This document shows, piece by piece, positions 43,910 through 53,860 of a stretch of 64,000 nucleotides of DNA (positions within the stretch are counted from its first letter, which is position 1; each line of letters begins with the position of its first letter). The notes under the pieces are model-generated. The model saw only the letters and a program-made list of their open reading frames with translations. It had not been told where the DNA came from and did not search any database. Location of the stretch: positions 1 to 64,000 of the forward strand of contig JAGCMF010000032.1 in the NCBI GenBank assembly GCA_017646625.1. The letters are read 5' to 3'. This DNA comes from Alistipes sp. (lineage in GTDB: Bacteria; Bacteroidota; Bacteroidia; Bacteroidales; Rikenellaceae). Made by a program: the position numbers and the translations under genes.

Positions 43910-43920
43910 TTTGTTATACT

Positions 43921-45486
43921 TTAGTATCCAACTATAAGGTCAGCGTATTTCGACCATGACTCCGAGGTCTTATACTTCTCAACAGACTCCATTGGAACAT
44001 ATATCGTTACATCGGAGACGACATGTTCAGAGTCCCTAAATAGATCCACCAACAATGTTGGTGGTGTTACGGCACGCAAAGTTATCTCGCGAACAGCCTC
44101 ACACCTTAAGAATGGTGCATCGCCAATGCTTTTAACACCTGCACCAAAAATTACAGACTCAAGACTACTACAACCTGAGAAGACATGATCCTCGATTATC
44201 TCAACACTATCTGGAATTACAAGCTCTGTTAAAGCTGAACAATAGCAAAAAGCACTCCTCTCAATTTTCTTTACTCCCTCAGGTATGACTACCTCCACAA
44301 GCGACGTACACCCATTAAATGTACTCATAGGTATAGTATCAATGCCATTAGAGAGGGTAACACTCTTAAGGTCACAGCAAGCGTTGAATAACATTCCACC
44401 AATTGAGGTTATACTATTGGGCATTACAAGTGACTCTATACCAGACTTTTCAAATGTACAGTTGCCAATTTTTACGATATTATTATGTAGTGTTATGCTC
44501 TTTACGTTTGAAAATGAGAAGCAAAAGTCATCAAGCTGTGTAACACTCACTGGAATAGTAATATCGCTTACTTTATTGCCTCCGATATAGAGCACACCAC
44601 CTTTGGCATCCTCTGTCGAGATAATAGGTCCTGTGAAATCAATATTACAATATGCTGCAAGGTCGTTTATATATATATTCTTCAGCTGTGTTGCTTGAAA
44701 CATATCTTGATTCAGACTCGTAATACCAGATGGTAGATTTATTGTATGCAGAGCCAAGCAACTACTAAATGCTCCGTCATCAATCTGGGTAACACATTCA
44801 GGCATAGTAACCTGCGTAAGCGTTGCAGAGTTACGAAAGTAGCTTTTGTATATACGCTTGACATCCTGGGCAAAGGTAACAACATACTTTCCGTAGATTG
44901 GGCTTGAAACAGAGATTATCTCTGGACCATTTCCTTGCTGTAAATTGATACTTTGACCATCATTTGTGTAGTACCATATCTGGTTACTCTGTGGCGCTAT
45001 CCTCTGAACGCCAATCTCAAAACTCTTTGTGCTTATCTCTGACACACCATCTGAGATTACTACAGAGCCATATGCCTTCACCTTGCCATCGTATAGCTCC
45101 TTTCGTAGATTATCACACGCAAACTCAACATACATGGAGCCCATCCACTCTTCGGCAGTACCTGGTGTCGCAGGTATAATTACTGGATCATCTTGATCGT
45201 CATAAGAAAGGTGTAGACTTACCATATTCTTGTGATACTCAATAACACGTGCTCGCAGGCTCTCTGGTTCAAATAGCAAGTAACACTGTAACTTAGCACC
45301 CTTAAAACTATCCTCAACGCAGTTGATTCGTTCAATATTATCAGCGCTGGTGCTGATGTAATCCAGTTCTGCGATTTGTGGCACAATATCACGAGGTATC
45401 TCTGGTATTAAATTCTCAGGATCTTCAGACGTATTACATCCGCAAAGAGCAGTAATAAGTATTAGTAGTGTAAATAGCCTCTTCAT
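43921..45486 (-). CDS. BspA-type leucine-rich-repeat surface lipoprotein
   Basis: A 521-aa lipoprotein (MKRLFTLLILITALCGC, Cys at 17). Residues ~30-190 form a beta-rich domain. Residues ~215-490 are LRR_5/BspA-type repeats of about 23 residues: FSSCLALHTINLPSGITSL, FNACCDLKSVTLSNGIDTI, FCYCSALTELVIPDSVEII, FSGCSSLESVIFGAGVKSI. Such proteins sit on the surface and bind host proteins or glycans in other Bacteroidales. The target here is unknown. Confidence 0.88.
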   Translation of the reverse strand: MKRLFTLLILITALCGCNTSEDPENLIPEIPRDIVPQIAELDYISTSADNIERINCVEDSFKGAKLQCYLLFEPESLRARVIEYHKNMVSLHLSYDDQDDPVIIPATPGTAEEWMGSMYVEFACDNLRKELYDGKVKAYGSVVISDGVSEISTKSFEIGVQRIAPQSNQIWYYTNDGQSINLQQGNGPEIISVSSPIYGKYVVTFAQDVKRIYKSYFRNSATLTQVTMPECVTQIDDGAFSSCLALHTINLPSGITSLNQDMFQATQLKNIYINDLAAYCNIDFTGPIISTEDAKGGVLYIGGNKVSDITIPVSVTQLDDFCFSFSNVKSITLHNNIVKIGNCTFEKSGIESLVMPNSITSIGGMLFNACCDLKSVTLSNGIDTIPMSTFNGCTSLVEVVIPEGVKKIERSAFCYCSALTELVIPDSVEIIEDHVFSGCSSLESVIFGAGVKSIGDAPFLRCEAVREITLRAVTPPTLLVDLFRDSEHVVSDVTIYVPMESVEKYKTSESWSKYADLIVGY

Positions 45487-45571
45487 AACTAGTTTATCAT
45501 TATTTGTTAAAAATGTCCAAAGTATAATACGTAAAGATAGATAAAAATAGTGAATTAACCAAATTAGTAGA

Positions 45572-45607
45572 CAAAAAAAAGCCCCGAATGGAAATCCATT
45601 CGGAGCT
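45572..45607 (-). terminator. Terminator of pckA
   Basis: AGCCCCGAATGGA (45580-45592) with TCCATTCGGAGCT (45595-45607), one mismatch, followed on the minus strand by eight Us. Confidence 0.85.
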
Positions 45608-45641
45608 TACTGTTAGACGAAGTGTCTGCCTTATCTCATGA

Positions 45642-47246
45642 TTAGAGCTGTGGGCCAGCAGCTACAAGAGCCTTACCCTCCTCATTTGTTGTAAACTTCG
45701 CAAAGTTCTTGATGAAGCGACCTGCGAGGTCCTCTGCCTTGGTGTTCCACTCTGCAGCATCTGCATATGTGTCACGTGGGTCGAGGATAGCTGGGTCTAC
45801 ACCTGGAAGAGCTGTAGGAACCTTGAAGTCGAAGATAGGAATCTGCTTTGTCTCCGCCTTGTCGATTGAGCCATCGAGGATAGCGTCGATGATACCACGT
45901 GTATCCTTAATAGAGATACGCTTACCAGTACCGTTCCAACCTGTATTCACGAGGTAGGCTGTAGCACCTGATGCCTCCATCTTCTTCACCAACTCCTCAC
46001 CATACTTTGTTGGGTGGAGTGAGAGGAACGCTGCGCCGAAGCATGCAGAGAAGGTAGGTGTAGGCTCTGTGATACCGCGCTCTGTACCTGCGAGCTTCGC
46101 AGTAAAGCCAGAGAGGAAGTAGTACTTTGTCTGCTCTGGTGTAAGAACAGATACTGGAGGCAACACACCGAACGCATCAGCTGAAAGGAAGATAACCTTC
46201 TTTGCTGCTGGAGCCTTTGACACTGGCTTAACGATGTTGTTGATGTGGTAGATAGGATATGACACACGTGTGTTCTCGGTAACTGACTTATCCGAGAAGT
46301 CAATCTTACCATTCTCATCTACTGTAACATTCTCGAGCAATGCATCACGACGGATAGCATTCCAGATATCTGGCTCGTTCTCCTGCGAGAGGTTGATAAC
46401 CTTTGCATAGCAACCACCCTCGAAGTTGAATACGCCATCATCATCCCAACCGTGCTCGTCATCACCGATAAGCTGACGCTTTGGATCTGTTGAGAGGGTT
46501 GTCTTACCTGTACCTGAAAGACCAAAGAAGATAGCTGTCTCGCCTGCCTCGTTAGTATTTGCAGAGCAGTGCATAGAGGCCATGCCCTTCAATGGAAGGA
46601 GGTAGTTCATGTATGAGAACATACCCTTCTTCATCTCACCACCATACCATGTGTTGATGATAACCTGCATCTTCTCTGTGAGGTTGAACACAACAGCTGT
46701 CTCCGAGTTAAGACCGAGCTCCTTATAGTTCTCAACCTTTGCCTTTGAGGCGTTGAGCACTACGAAGTCTGGCTCGCCATAGTTTGCAAGCTCCTCCTCT
46801 GTAGGACGGATGAACATGTTCTTAACGAAGTGTGCCTGCCATGCCACCTCCATGATGAAGCGGATCTTGAGGCGTGAGTTCTCGTTAGCACCGCAGAATG
46901 TATCAACAACATAGAGCTTCTTACCAGAGAGCTCCTCTGCTGCAATCTTCTTCAACTCTGCCCATGCAGCCTCTGTTACAGGCTTATTATCGTTCTTATA
47001 CTCGTCAGATGTCCACCAGATAGTATCCTTTGTGGTCTCATCCATAACGAAGAACTTATCCTTGGGAGAACGACCGGTGTAAACACCTGTCATAACATTC
47101 ACAGCACCCATCTCTGTCACAACACCCTTGTCGTAACCTGTGAGGGCTGGGTTTGTCTCCTCCTCATACAGAGTCTCATATGAAGGGTTGTAAACAACCT
47201 CCTCTACGCCGGTAATACCGTACTTTGACAAATCAATATTAGCCAT
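45642..47246 (-). CDS. pckA: Phosphoenolpyruvate carboxykinase (ATP)
   Basis: Interconverts oxaloacetate + ATP and PEP + CO2 + ADP; in succinate-producing Bacteroidales it runs towards oxaloacetate and saves ATP. 534 aa, ATP type: P-loop [16 protein letters not shown] near residue 240, metal-binding [24 protein letters not shown] in two parts after it, and the RSPKDKF substrate motif near 60. Single gene with its own promoter and terminator. Confidence 0.97.
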   Translation of the reverse strand: MANIDLSKYGITGVEEVVYNPSYETLYEEETNPALTGYDKGVVTEMGAVNVMTGVYTGRSPKDKFFVMDETTKDTIWWTSDEYKNDNKPVTEAAWAELKKIAAEELSGKKLYVVDTFCGANENSRLKIRFIMEVAWQAHFVKNMFIRPTEEELANYGEPDFVVLNASKAKVENYKELGLNSETAVVFNLTEKMQVIINTWYGGEMKKGMFSYMNYLLPLKGMASMHCSANTNEAGETAIFFGLSGTGKTTLSTDPKRQLIGDDEHGWDDDGVFNFEGGCYAKVINLSQENEPDIWNAIRRDALLENVTVDENGKIDFSDKSVTENTRVSYPIYHINNIVKPVSKAPAAKKVIFLSADAFGVLPPVSVLTPEQTKYYFLSGFTAKLAGTERGITEPTPTFSACFGAAFLSLHPTKYGEELVKKMEASGATAYLVNTGWNGTGKRISIKDTRGIIDAILDGSIDKAETKQIPIFDFKVPTALPGVDPAILDPRDTYADAAEWNTKAEDLAGRFIKNFAKFTTNEEGKALVAAGPQL

Positions 47247-47372
47247 AGTTTCAAATTTTATAAATTAACATAACTTCTTACTCAATACTATAGTTTCGTG
47301 AGTGCCTAAACATAACCGTCAGCACAACAAATGACCAACGCCGAATATATCTCAAACACCACAAAATCTCCG

Positions 47373-47380
47373 CAAAGTTA
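47373..47380 (-). promoter_or_regulatory. -7 box of pckA
   Basis: The minus strand reads TAACTTTG, matching TAnnTTTG, giving a leader of about 120 bases before 47246. The -33 element is poor (TTTC). Confidence 0.5.
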
Positions 47381-47492
47381 TAAAAATAATTTCGGTCTGT
47401 GAAAGATTTAACAGAAAATTTTTAAATTTTTTTACAAAAACCAAAATCAAAGAAATTAAACATCTATTAGGCAACATTATAGTAGGTAGTCA

Positions 47493-48542
47493 CTATAATA
47501 GTGGCTCAAGCATACGGACAACAAAATTGGGTAGTCGACAGCGTAACTCACGCGAGGTGGGTGGCGTGGAGAGGCGCATGAGTCTATCAACGAACAACAC
47601 AGCATCGGCACACACACCACGATGGTATGTAGAGACCATGATCTCCCTATTCACGTTGAAGCTGCGAGCATCGAGGTTAGCACTACCCACAACAACACGT
47701 CGTCTATCTACTATGGCCATCTTCGCATGGAGGAACGAGTGGCGGCAAACAGCAACATCTATACCCACTGACATAGCGTGAGCAATATGGTGGTGCATGA
47801 CATCGTCTATAGCCCACACATCGCTGTACTCGGGGACGATGACCCTGACCTCAACACCACGCATAACAGCCTCATGCATAAGGCTGAAGCTACGCGGCGT
47901 GGGTATAAAGTAGGGCGTGGTGATGATAAGCTCCCTCTCTGCGCCACGTACAACATCCGTAAAGAGGCGTTCCATGGCACCACCACCGCCACACTCCGTC
48001 CAATAGACACCCATCCTGCCATCATCCACAACATCTATACTCGCCCTCCTACCATTTGCCATAGCGTAGTCGTACTCAAATATTTGTGATAGCATAGCCG
48101 TATCATGACCCTCGAAGCGTAACTCCGCATCGTGCCACACGCCGAGGCGGTTACCCACGGTGTACCTATCTGCTATATTAACGCCACCCACATATGCCAC
48201 CGTACCATCAATGATGGCCATCTTGCGATGGTTACGGCAGTTACCCGCACCACTAAAGAGGCATAGCTCGACACCATCATCGCGCAACTTACGACGAATG
48301 CTACTCGCGAGACCACGCGAGCCAAAGCCATCGACAAGCAGTCGCACATGAACACCCTGGCGCGACTTACGCCCCAGCAGCTCGGCAAAAGCGCGACCCG
48401 TGCGGTCCGAGGCAAAGATATAGAACTCGGCATCTACACTTCGGCGAGCACGTTGCACATCAGCAATGAGATTACCAAAGATTGTCGCAGGCTTGGTAAG
48501 TAGCTGTTCGTCAGCACGCTTATTTCTTGCACCCATAAACAT
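47493..48542 (-). CDS. Phospholipase D family protein (cardiolipin synthase-like)
   Basis: A 349-aa protein with two HKD motifs: NHRKMAIIDGTVAYVGGVN near residue 112 and LHAKMAIVDRRRVVVGSANLD near 282. The layout resembles bacterial cardiolipin synthases, but the N-terminal membrane helices of ClsA are missing, as in ClsB. It may make cardiolipin or act as another phosphodiesterase. Arg-rich stretches suggest membrane or nucleic-acid contact. Confidence 0.8.
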   Translation of the reverse strand: MFMGARNKRADEQLLTKPATIFGNLIADVQRARRSVDAEFYIFASDRTGRAFAELLGRKSRQGVHVRLLVDGFGSRGLASSIRRKLRDDGVELCLFSGAGNCRNHRKMAIIDGTVAYVGGVNIADRYTVGNRLGVWHDAELRFEGHDTAMLSQIFEYDYAMANGRRASIDVVDDGRMGVYWTECGGGGAMERLFTDVVRGAERELIITTPYFIPTPRSFSLMHEAVMRGVEVRVIVPEYSDVWAIDDVMHHHIAHAMSVGIDVAVCRHSFLHAKMAIVDRRRVVVGSANLDARSFNVNREIMVSTYHRGVCADAVLFVDRLMRLSTPPTSRELRCRLPNFVVRMLEPLL

Positions 48543-48606
48543 AGAATCATTTGTTTAATTTTTAACTCCATAAATATCCACAAGGCACACTTTATGCCAA
48601 AAAAAA

Positions 48607-48637
48607 TTTGCCTTTTCGAAAATTTAGTCTACCTTTG
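48607..48637 (+). promoter_or_regulatory. Promoter of greA
   Basis: TTTG (48607-48610), a 19-base spacer and TACCTTTG (48630-48637): exact consensus, with a leader of about 110 bases before greA. A short inverted repeat, CTAATC/GATTAG (48657-48676), lies in the leader. Confidence 0.8.
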
Positions 48638-48756
48638 TGCAACAATTCAAAGGGTTCTAATCTCGTAGAGGGATTAGGATTCATTATTTTTTTGTGCTTG
48701 TCTCAACCATAGCCGAGCACCAAGAAAAGGAGTAAATTTAAATAAATAGTATAGTT

Positions 48757-49233
48757 ATGAGTAACGAAATTATCTACCTCACAGCCGAGGGTATGAACAA
48801 GCTTAAGGAGGAGCTCCACCAGATGATCTCTGTTGATCGTCCTGCTGCAGCTGCTGCCATTGCCGAGGCACGCGACAAGGGTGACCTCTCGGAGAATGCC
48901 GAGTATGATGCTGCACGCGAGGCACAGGGTCTCCTCGAGATGCGTATAGCACAGCTCGAGAGCACATTGACAAAGGCACGTATCATCGACGAGTCGAAGA
49001 TTGACACATCAAAGGTGCAGATATTGAGCCGCGTGAAGCTCATGAACCACAACGCAAAGCGCGAGGTCGAGTACACCATCGTATCGGAGAATGAGGCTAA
49101 CCTACGTGAGGGTAAGCTCGCCATAGGCACTCCTATAGCCAAGGCACTCCTCGGCAAGAAGGTGGGAGATATCGTAGAGGTGCAGGTGCCAGCAGGCATG
49201 CTCAAGCTCGAGATTCTAAACATCTCAATCTAA
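48757..49233 (+). CDS. greA: Transcript cleavage factor GreA
   Basis: 158-aa factor that enters the RNA polymerase secondary channel and rescues backtracked complexes. The N-terminal coiled coil has the family's DKGDLSENAEYDAARE at its tip (acidic D and E residues), and the C-terminal FKBP-like domain ends in EVQVPAGMLKLEILNISI. Complete, single gene. Confidence 0.96.
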   Translation: MSNEIIYLTAEGMNKLKEELHQMISVDRPAAAAAIAEARDKGDLSENAEYDAAREAQGLLEMRIAQLESTLTKARIIDESKIDTSKVQILSRVKLMNHNAKREVEYTIVSENEANLREGKLAIGTPIAKALLGKKVGDIVEVQVPAGMLKLEILNISI

Positions 49234-49251
49234 TCACTACGTATGTAGATA

Positions 49252-49287
49252 AAAAAAACTGTGGATGACATCATCCACAGTTTTTTT
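49252..49287. terminator. Bidirectional terminator, greA / GH20 gene
   Basis: A perfect 17-bp inverted repeat with only a 2-base nominal loop, centred on CTGTGGATGA/TCATCCACAG and flanked by A7 and T7. Confidence 0.92.
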
Positions 49288-49306
49288 ATAACGTATAGCG
49301 ACACTA

Positions 49307-50896
49307 CTACTGTCGTCCCTCAAAGTAGTATGGAGCATAGTTCCAGCCACATGCGTCGTAGAACTTACGCATAGTCTCCATCTTCTGGCGTATAGTGCTC
49401 TCATCGCGGCGATCCTCGGCCCACTGCACCTCTGCCATAGCACCAAGGCGTGGCAAGAGCATAACCTCGATAGTATCCATATCCTTAATATACTCCGACC
49501 ACATATTGCACTGAACACCTATGATGTGCTCACGAGCCTCATCACTCATACCCTCATATGGATTCCATGCATAGACCTTCTCGAAAGGTATATGACCGCC
49601 AATATGGAGGCCCTCACCCTTGCGGCTCTCGGTCTGGTAGAAGTTGAAGTAGCAGAGTGACATAGGCGTCATGACTACATCGTTACCACGTTCCGCAGCA
49701 TAGATGCCACCACTAATACCTCGCCACGACATAACAGTAGCGGTCTCGGTAACGCCACCATCCAAAATCTCATCCCAGCCAATCATACGACGACCCTTGC
49801 TAATGAGGTACTTCTCGATGCGTGCCACAAGGTAGCCCTGCAACTCCTCCTCATGCTCAAGGCCCATTGACTGCATCATAGCCTGGCAGTGCTCACACTC
49901 CTTCCACCTATCCTTGGGACACTCATCACCACCAATATGGATAAGTTCCGAGGGGAACAACTCTATAACCTCTGATAGAACATTCTCCAAGAACTCATAT
50001 GTTGTCTCCTTACCAGCGCACAACACCTCGGGAGTAACACCCCACATTGTCCACACATCGACCTCCTGCTCGTTGCAACCAAGCCATGGCAAGGCGTGAA
50101 GTGCCGCCTGCGAGTGACCAGGCATCTCTATCTCTGGGATGACGGTTATATAGCGTGCTGCAGCATATGCCACAACATCACGTATCTCATCCTGTGTATA
50201 GTAACCACCATATGGTTTGCCATCCCAGAACTCGGGATTTAGACCATGGCCTATGAGGGTCTCGCTACGCATAGAACCCTTCTCGGTAAGCTCGGGATAG
50301 GCCTTAATCTCTATACGCCAACCCTGATCGTCTGTAAGATGCCAATGTAGGCGGTTAAGCTTATGTGCTGCAAGAATATCTATATAGCGCTTTACATCCT
50401 CCACCGAGAAGAAGTGACGCGACACGTCGAGATGCGCACCACGATACTCGAACGTAGGCTCATCGGCAATATAGCCGTAAGGGACCTTACCATCGTTAGT
50501 GACGATTATCTGGCGCAAGGTCTGAAGGCCATAGTATACACCAGCCTCCGTACCACCAATAATCAAGACACCCTCCTCCGAGACTGTCATCTCATAACCC
50601 TCGGCGGGAACAAATCTATCCAAGCGCACCTTAATGCCCTTATTGCCATGCTTCGATGTACGCATAGGCTTATCACTGCCGTAGTAGCTCATCATATCCT
50701 CCGTAAAGCGTGCCGCAGGAGCCCACAAATCATCAACAACGATGATGCGCGTCTTCTCGGTAACGACATACTCGCCCTCGGCCTCAAGGTCTACATAGGC
50801 AGGCTCGGGCACAACGTGCAACTCACGGGCAGAGAGTGAGGTTGTGCTAATAAGCGCAACGAACAAGATTGCAACTGTAAGAAAAAATCTCTTCAT
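49307..50896 (-). CDS. Beta-N-acetylhexosaminidase (GH20)
   Basis: An exported glycoside hydrolase of 529 aa (signal MKRFFLTVAILFVALISTTSLSA). A GH20b N-terminal domain is followed by the catalytic barrel with NRLHWHLTDDQGWRIEIK near residue 180, and HIGGDECPKDRW near 325, whose Asp-Glu pair is catalytic in substrate-assisted cleavage. Removes terminal GlcNAc/GalNAc from host mucin or other glycans in the periplasm or at the surface. A minus-strand TATCTTTG box at 50938-50931 probably drives it. Confidence 0.92.
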   Translation of the reverse strand: MKRFFLTVAILFVALISTTSLSARELHVVPEPAYVDLEAEGEYVVTEKTRIIVVDDLWAPAARFTEDMMSYYGSDKPMRTSKHGNKGIKVRLDRFVPAEGYEMTVSEEGVLIIGGTEAGVYYGLQTLRQIIVTNDGKVPYGYIADEPTFEYRGAHLDVSRHFFSVEDVKRYIDILAAHKLNRLHWHLTDDQGWRIEIKAYPELTEKGSMRSETLIGHGLNPEFWDGKPYGGYYTQDEIRDVVAYAAARYITVIPEIEMPGHSQAALHALPWLGCNEQEVDVWTMWGVTPEVLCAGKETTYEFLENVLSEVIELFPSELIHIGGDECPKDRWKECEHCQAMMQSMGLEHEEELQGYLVARIEKYLISKGRRMIGWDEILDGGVTETATVMSWRGISGGIYAAERGNDVVMTPMSLCYFNFYQTESRKGEGLHIGGHIPFEKVYAWNPYEGMSDEAREHIIGVQCNMWSEYIKDMDTIEVMLLPRLGAMAEVQWAEDRRDESTIRQKMETMRKFYDACGWNYAPYYFEGRQ

Positions 50897-51062
50897 GATA
50901 TAAAGTTTTAGTTATATTCTCATCAGTAGGCAAAGATAGTCATAAAATCATAAACATACAACATATCGACATCTACACATATAGATTATAACCCTACACA
51001 TAGATATATTGCACGGTTATTGCCCAAAGAACACCTATATTAATAAATATAAGTATAAGACT

Positions 51063-51653
51063 ATGGATACAGAGATCTACGCAAAGACAGAGTACCTCAT
51101 CAAGCATTGGTGGCTATCGCTGCTAACGGGTGGCATAGCGATAGCAATAGGCTTCATCGTGCTTGTTAACCCATCAACATCCTACTACACATTCGCACTG
51201 TGGCTCGGCATCGCCATATTCCTATCTGGCATAATGGGTCTCATGCAGAGCCTGACATCACACAACTACTTCGTGCGCCGAGGGTGGATCATCGTCGCCG
51301 ACGTGATGGATATAATAATAGGCATAATACTACTATTCAACACCCTACTATCCGAAGTGATGCTTCCTATACTCCTCGGAGCATGGGTGCTATATCGTGG
51401 TGCCACAATGCTCGCACAGGGATTCGACATGCGCAACTACGGCACCGGAGAGGCGGGATGGGTGATATTCTATGCCGCAGTGATAATAGCCATAGGCATG
51501 GCCATAATATGGCTACCCACAATACTCGGAGCAGAAACCGTAGTGCTCTTCGTCGCCGTGGCATTCATTACATATGGCATATCGATGATGTCAGTAGCCT
51601 TCAGACTATGGGACATACACCGTCATGCTCGTGCCCTGGGTAGCGACATGTAG
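51063..51653 (+). CDS. DUF308 (HdeD-like) membrane protein
   Basis: A 196-aa protein with six predicted membrane helices in three similar pairs, as in the DUF308/HdeD family (GGIAIAIGFIVLVNPSTSYYTFALWLGIAIFLSGIMGL read in parts). Start at MDTEIYAKTEYLIKHW. Possible acid-stress or envelope role by family; function not established. Confidence 0.8.
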   Translation: MDTEIYAKTEYLIKHWWLSLLTGGIAIAIGFIVLVNPSTSYYTFALWLGIAIFLSGIMGLMQSLTSHNYFVRRGWIIVADVMDIIIGIILLFNTLLSEVMLPILLGAWVLYRGATMLAQGFDMRNYGTGEAGWVIFYAAVIIAIGMAIIWLPTILGAETVVLFVAVAFITYGISMMSVAFRLWDIHRHARALGSDM

Positions 51654-51673
51654 ATGAAGATATAGATATAGTA

Positions 51674-51710
51674 AGAGGGGCTGTACTTTTCGTACAACCC
51701 CTCTCGTTTT
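51674..51710. terminator. Terminator between the DUF308 gene and mutB
   Basis: AGAGGGGCTGTAC (51674-51686) with GTACAACCCCTCT (51692-51704), one mismatch, between convergent genes. Confidence 0.8.
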
Positions 51711-51721
51711 CAAGAGACCTA

Positions 51722-53848
51722 TTAGCCAAGAATCTCGAGCATCTTGATAGCTGCAGTCGCAACTGGAGTACCAGGACCAAAGATAGCAGCAGCGCCATCC
51801 TTGTAGAGCTGGTCGTAGTCCTGTGCTGGGATAACACCACCCACAACAACTACGATATCCTCACGACCAAGCTTCTTGAGCTCGGCGATGATCTGTGGCA
51901 CGAGAGTGAGGTGACCTGCAGCGAGTGACGATACACCAACAACGTGTACGTCGTTCTCAACAGCCTGCTTCGCAGCCTCCTCTGGAGTCTGGAACAAAGG
52001 ACCCATATCGACGTCGAAGCCAATGTCAGCATAACCTGTAGCAACAACCTTGGCACCACGGTCATGACCATCCTGACCCAACTTGGCAATCATAATACGG
52101 GGCTGACGACCCTCCTTCTTTGCAAAGTCAGCACACATCTGCTTTGCCTTCTCGAATGCTGAATCTGATTTCACCTCTGCAGAATATACACCTGAATTCA
52201 AACGGATAACGGCCTTATAGCGACCAACGATCTTCTCGCATGCGTCCGAGATCTCACCAAGAGATGCACGAACCTTTGCAGCCTCAACAGCCAAAGCAAG
52301 CAAGTTGCCCTCACCTGTGCGTACGCACTCTGTGATAGCTGCCAATGCCTTCTCAACAGCCGCATTGTCACGGTTAGCGCGAAGCTCCTCCAAACGCTTA
52401 ACCTGGCTCTCACGAACTGCTGTGTTATCTACAGCGAGGATATCGATAGGCGCCTCCTTCTCCAAACGGTACTGGTTAACACCGATGATAGTCTCAACGC
52501 CAGAGTCGATGCGAGCCTGCTTACGTGCAGCAGCCTCCTCGATACGAAGCTTTGGAATACCTGTCTCGATAGCCTTGGCCATACCACCAAGCTGCTCAAT
52601 CTCCTGGATGTGACCCCATGCCTTGTGTGCAATCTCGTGTGTAAGAGCCTCAACATAGTAAGAACCTGCCCATGGATCGGCTGAACGACATACGTTAGTC
52701 TCCTCCTGGATGTAGATCTGTGTGTTACGAGCAATACGTGCAGAGAAGTCTGTAGGAAGTGCGATGGCCTCGTCCAATGCGTTAGTGTGCAATGACTGTG
52801 TGTGACCAAGCGCAGCACCCATAGCCTCGATAGCTGTACGTGCTACATTGTTAAATGGATCCTGCTCTGTGAGTGACCAACCTGAAGTCTGTGAGTGTGT
52901 ACGCAATGCCAATGACTTTGGATTCTTTGGCTCGAACTGCTTAACAATCTTTGCCCACAACAGACGTGCAGCACGCATCTTGGCAATCTCCATGAAGTGG
53001 TTCATACCGATAGCCCAGAAGAATGACAAGCGTGGTGCGAAGGCGTCGATAGACATGCCAGCGTTGATACCTGCACGCAAGTACTCAAGACCGTCGGCCA
53101 ATGTGTAAGCCAACTCGATATCTGCTGTAGCACCTGCCTCCTGCATGTGGTAACCAGAGATAGAGATAGAGTTGAACTTTGGCATGTTCTTCGATGTGTA
53201 CTCAAAGATATCAGCGATAATCTTCATTGAGAACTCTGGTGGGTAGATATATGTGTTACGCACCATGAACTCCTTGAGGATATCGTTCTGGATAGTACCA
53301 GCAAGCTGATCGAGTGTGCAGCCCTGCTCCAAACCAGCAACAATGTAGAATGCCAAAACTGGAAGTACGGCACCGTTCATTGTCATAGATACTGACATTT
53401 GGTCGAGTGGAATACCGTTGAAGAGAACCTTCATATCCTCCACAGAGCAGATAGATACACCAGCCTTACCAACGTCACCTACTACACGTGGGTGGTCAGC
53501 ATCGTAGCCACGGTGTGTTGCAAGGTCGAAGGCTACAGAGAGACCCTTCTGACCTGCTGCGAGGTTACGACGATAGAAGGCGTTAGACTCCTCGGCAGTA
53601 GAGAAACCTGCATACTGACGGATAGTCCAAGGACGCATAACGTACATTGTTGAATATGGACCACGCAAGAATGGTGCGATACCCGCTGCGTAGTTCAAGT
53701 GCTCCATACCCTCGAGGTCGGCAGCCGTATAGTTCTCCTTAACAGGAATACGCTCGGCAGTCAACCAATCCTCCTTGGGAGCGTTCTTCTTGGCGCAGCA
53801 CTCTGTGGCTGCTGCCTTGTATTCTAGATCTGAAAATTTAGCTCTCAT
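51722..53848 (-). CDS. mutB: Methylmalonyl-CoA mutase, large (catalytic) subunit
   Basis: B12-dependent isomerase of succinyl-CoA and (R)-methylmalonyl-CoA, used here most likely for propionate formation from succinate. 708 aa. N-terminal TIM barrel with [20 protein letters not shown] near residue 80, and a C-terminal cobalamin domain with the base-off DGHDRG motif in [13 protein letters not shown] near 605. 12 bases downstream of mutA. Confidence 0.97.
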   Translation of the reverse strand: MRAKFSDLEYKAAATECCAKKNAPKEDWLTAERIPVKENYTAADLEGMEHLNYAAGIAPFLRGPYSTMYVMRPWTIRQYAGFSTAEESNAFYRRNLAAGQKGLSVAFDLATHRGYDADHPRVVGDVGKAGVSICSVEDMKVLFNGIPLDQMSVSMTMNGAVLPVLAFYIVAGLEQGCTLDQLAGTIQNDILKEFMVRNTYIYPPEFSMKIIADIFEYTSKNMPKFNSISISGYHMQEAGATADIELAYTLADGLEYLRAGINAGMSIDAFAPRLSFFWAIGMNHFMEIAKMRAARLLWAKIVKQFEPKNPKSLALRTHSQTSGWSLTEQDPFNNVARTAIEAMGAALGHTQSLHTNALDEAIALPTDFSARIARNTQIYIQEETNVCRSADPWAGSYYVEALTHEIAHKAWGHIQEIEQLGGMAKAIETGIPKLRIEEAAARKQARIDSGVETIIGVNQYRLEKEAPIDILAVDNTAVRESQVKRLEELRANRDNAAVEKALAAITECVRTGEGNLLALAVEAAKVRASLGEISDACEKIVGRYKAVIRLNSGVYSAEVKSDSAFEKAKQMCADFAKKEGRQPRIMIAKLGQDGHDRGAKVVATGYADIGFDVDMGPLFQTPEEAAKQAVENDVHVVGVSSLAAGHLTLVPQIIAELKKLGREDIVVVVGGVIPAQDYDQLYKDGAAAIFGPGTPVATAAIKMLEILG

Positions 53849-53860
53849 AATTATAGCTGA

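Noticed and set aside
47493..48542. PLD-family defence nuclease
   Set aside because: Two HKD motifs in one chain resemble cardiolipin synthase; no defence genes lie nearby.
50363..50839. Open frame opposite the GH20 gene
   Set aside because: Opposite a certain hydrolase gene; no recognisable features.
51200..51643. His/Arg-rich frame overlapping the DUF308 gene
   Set aside because: Low-complexity product in an alternative frame of a clear membrane protein gene.
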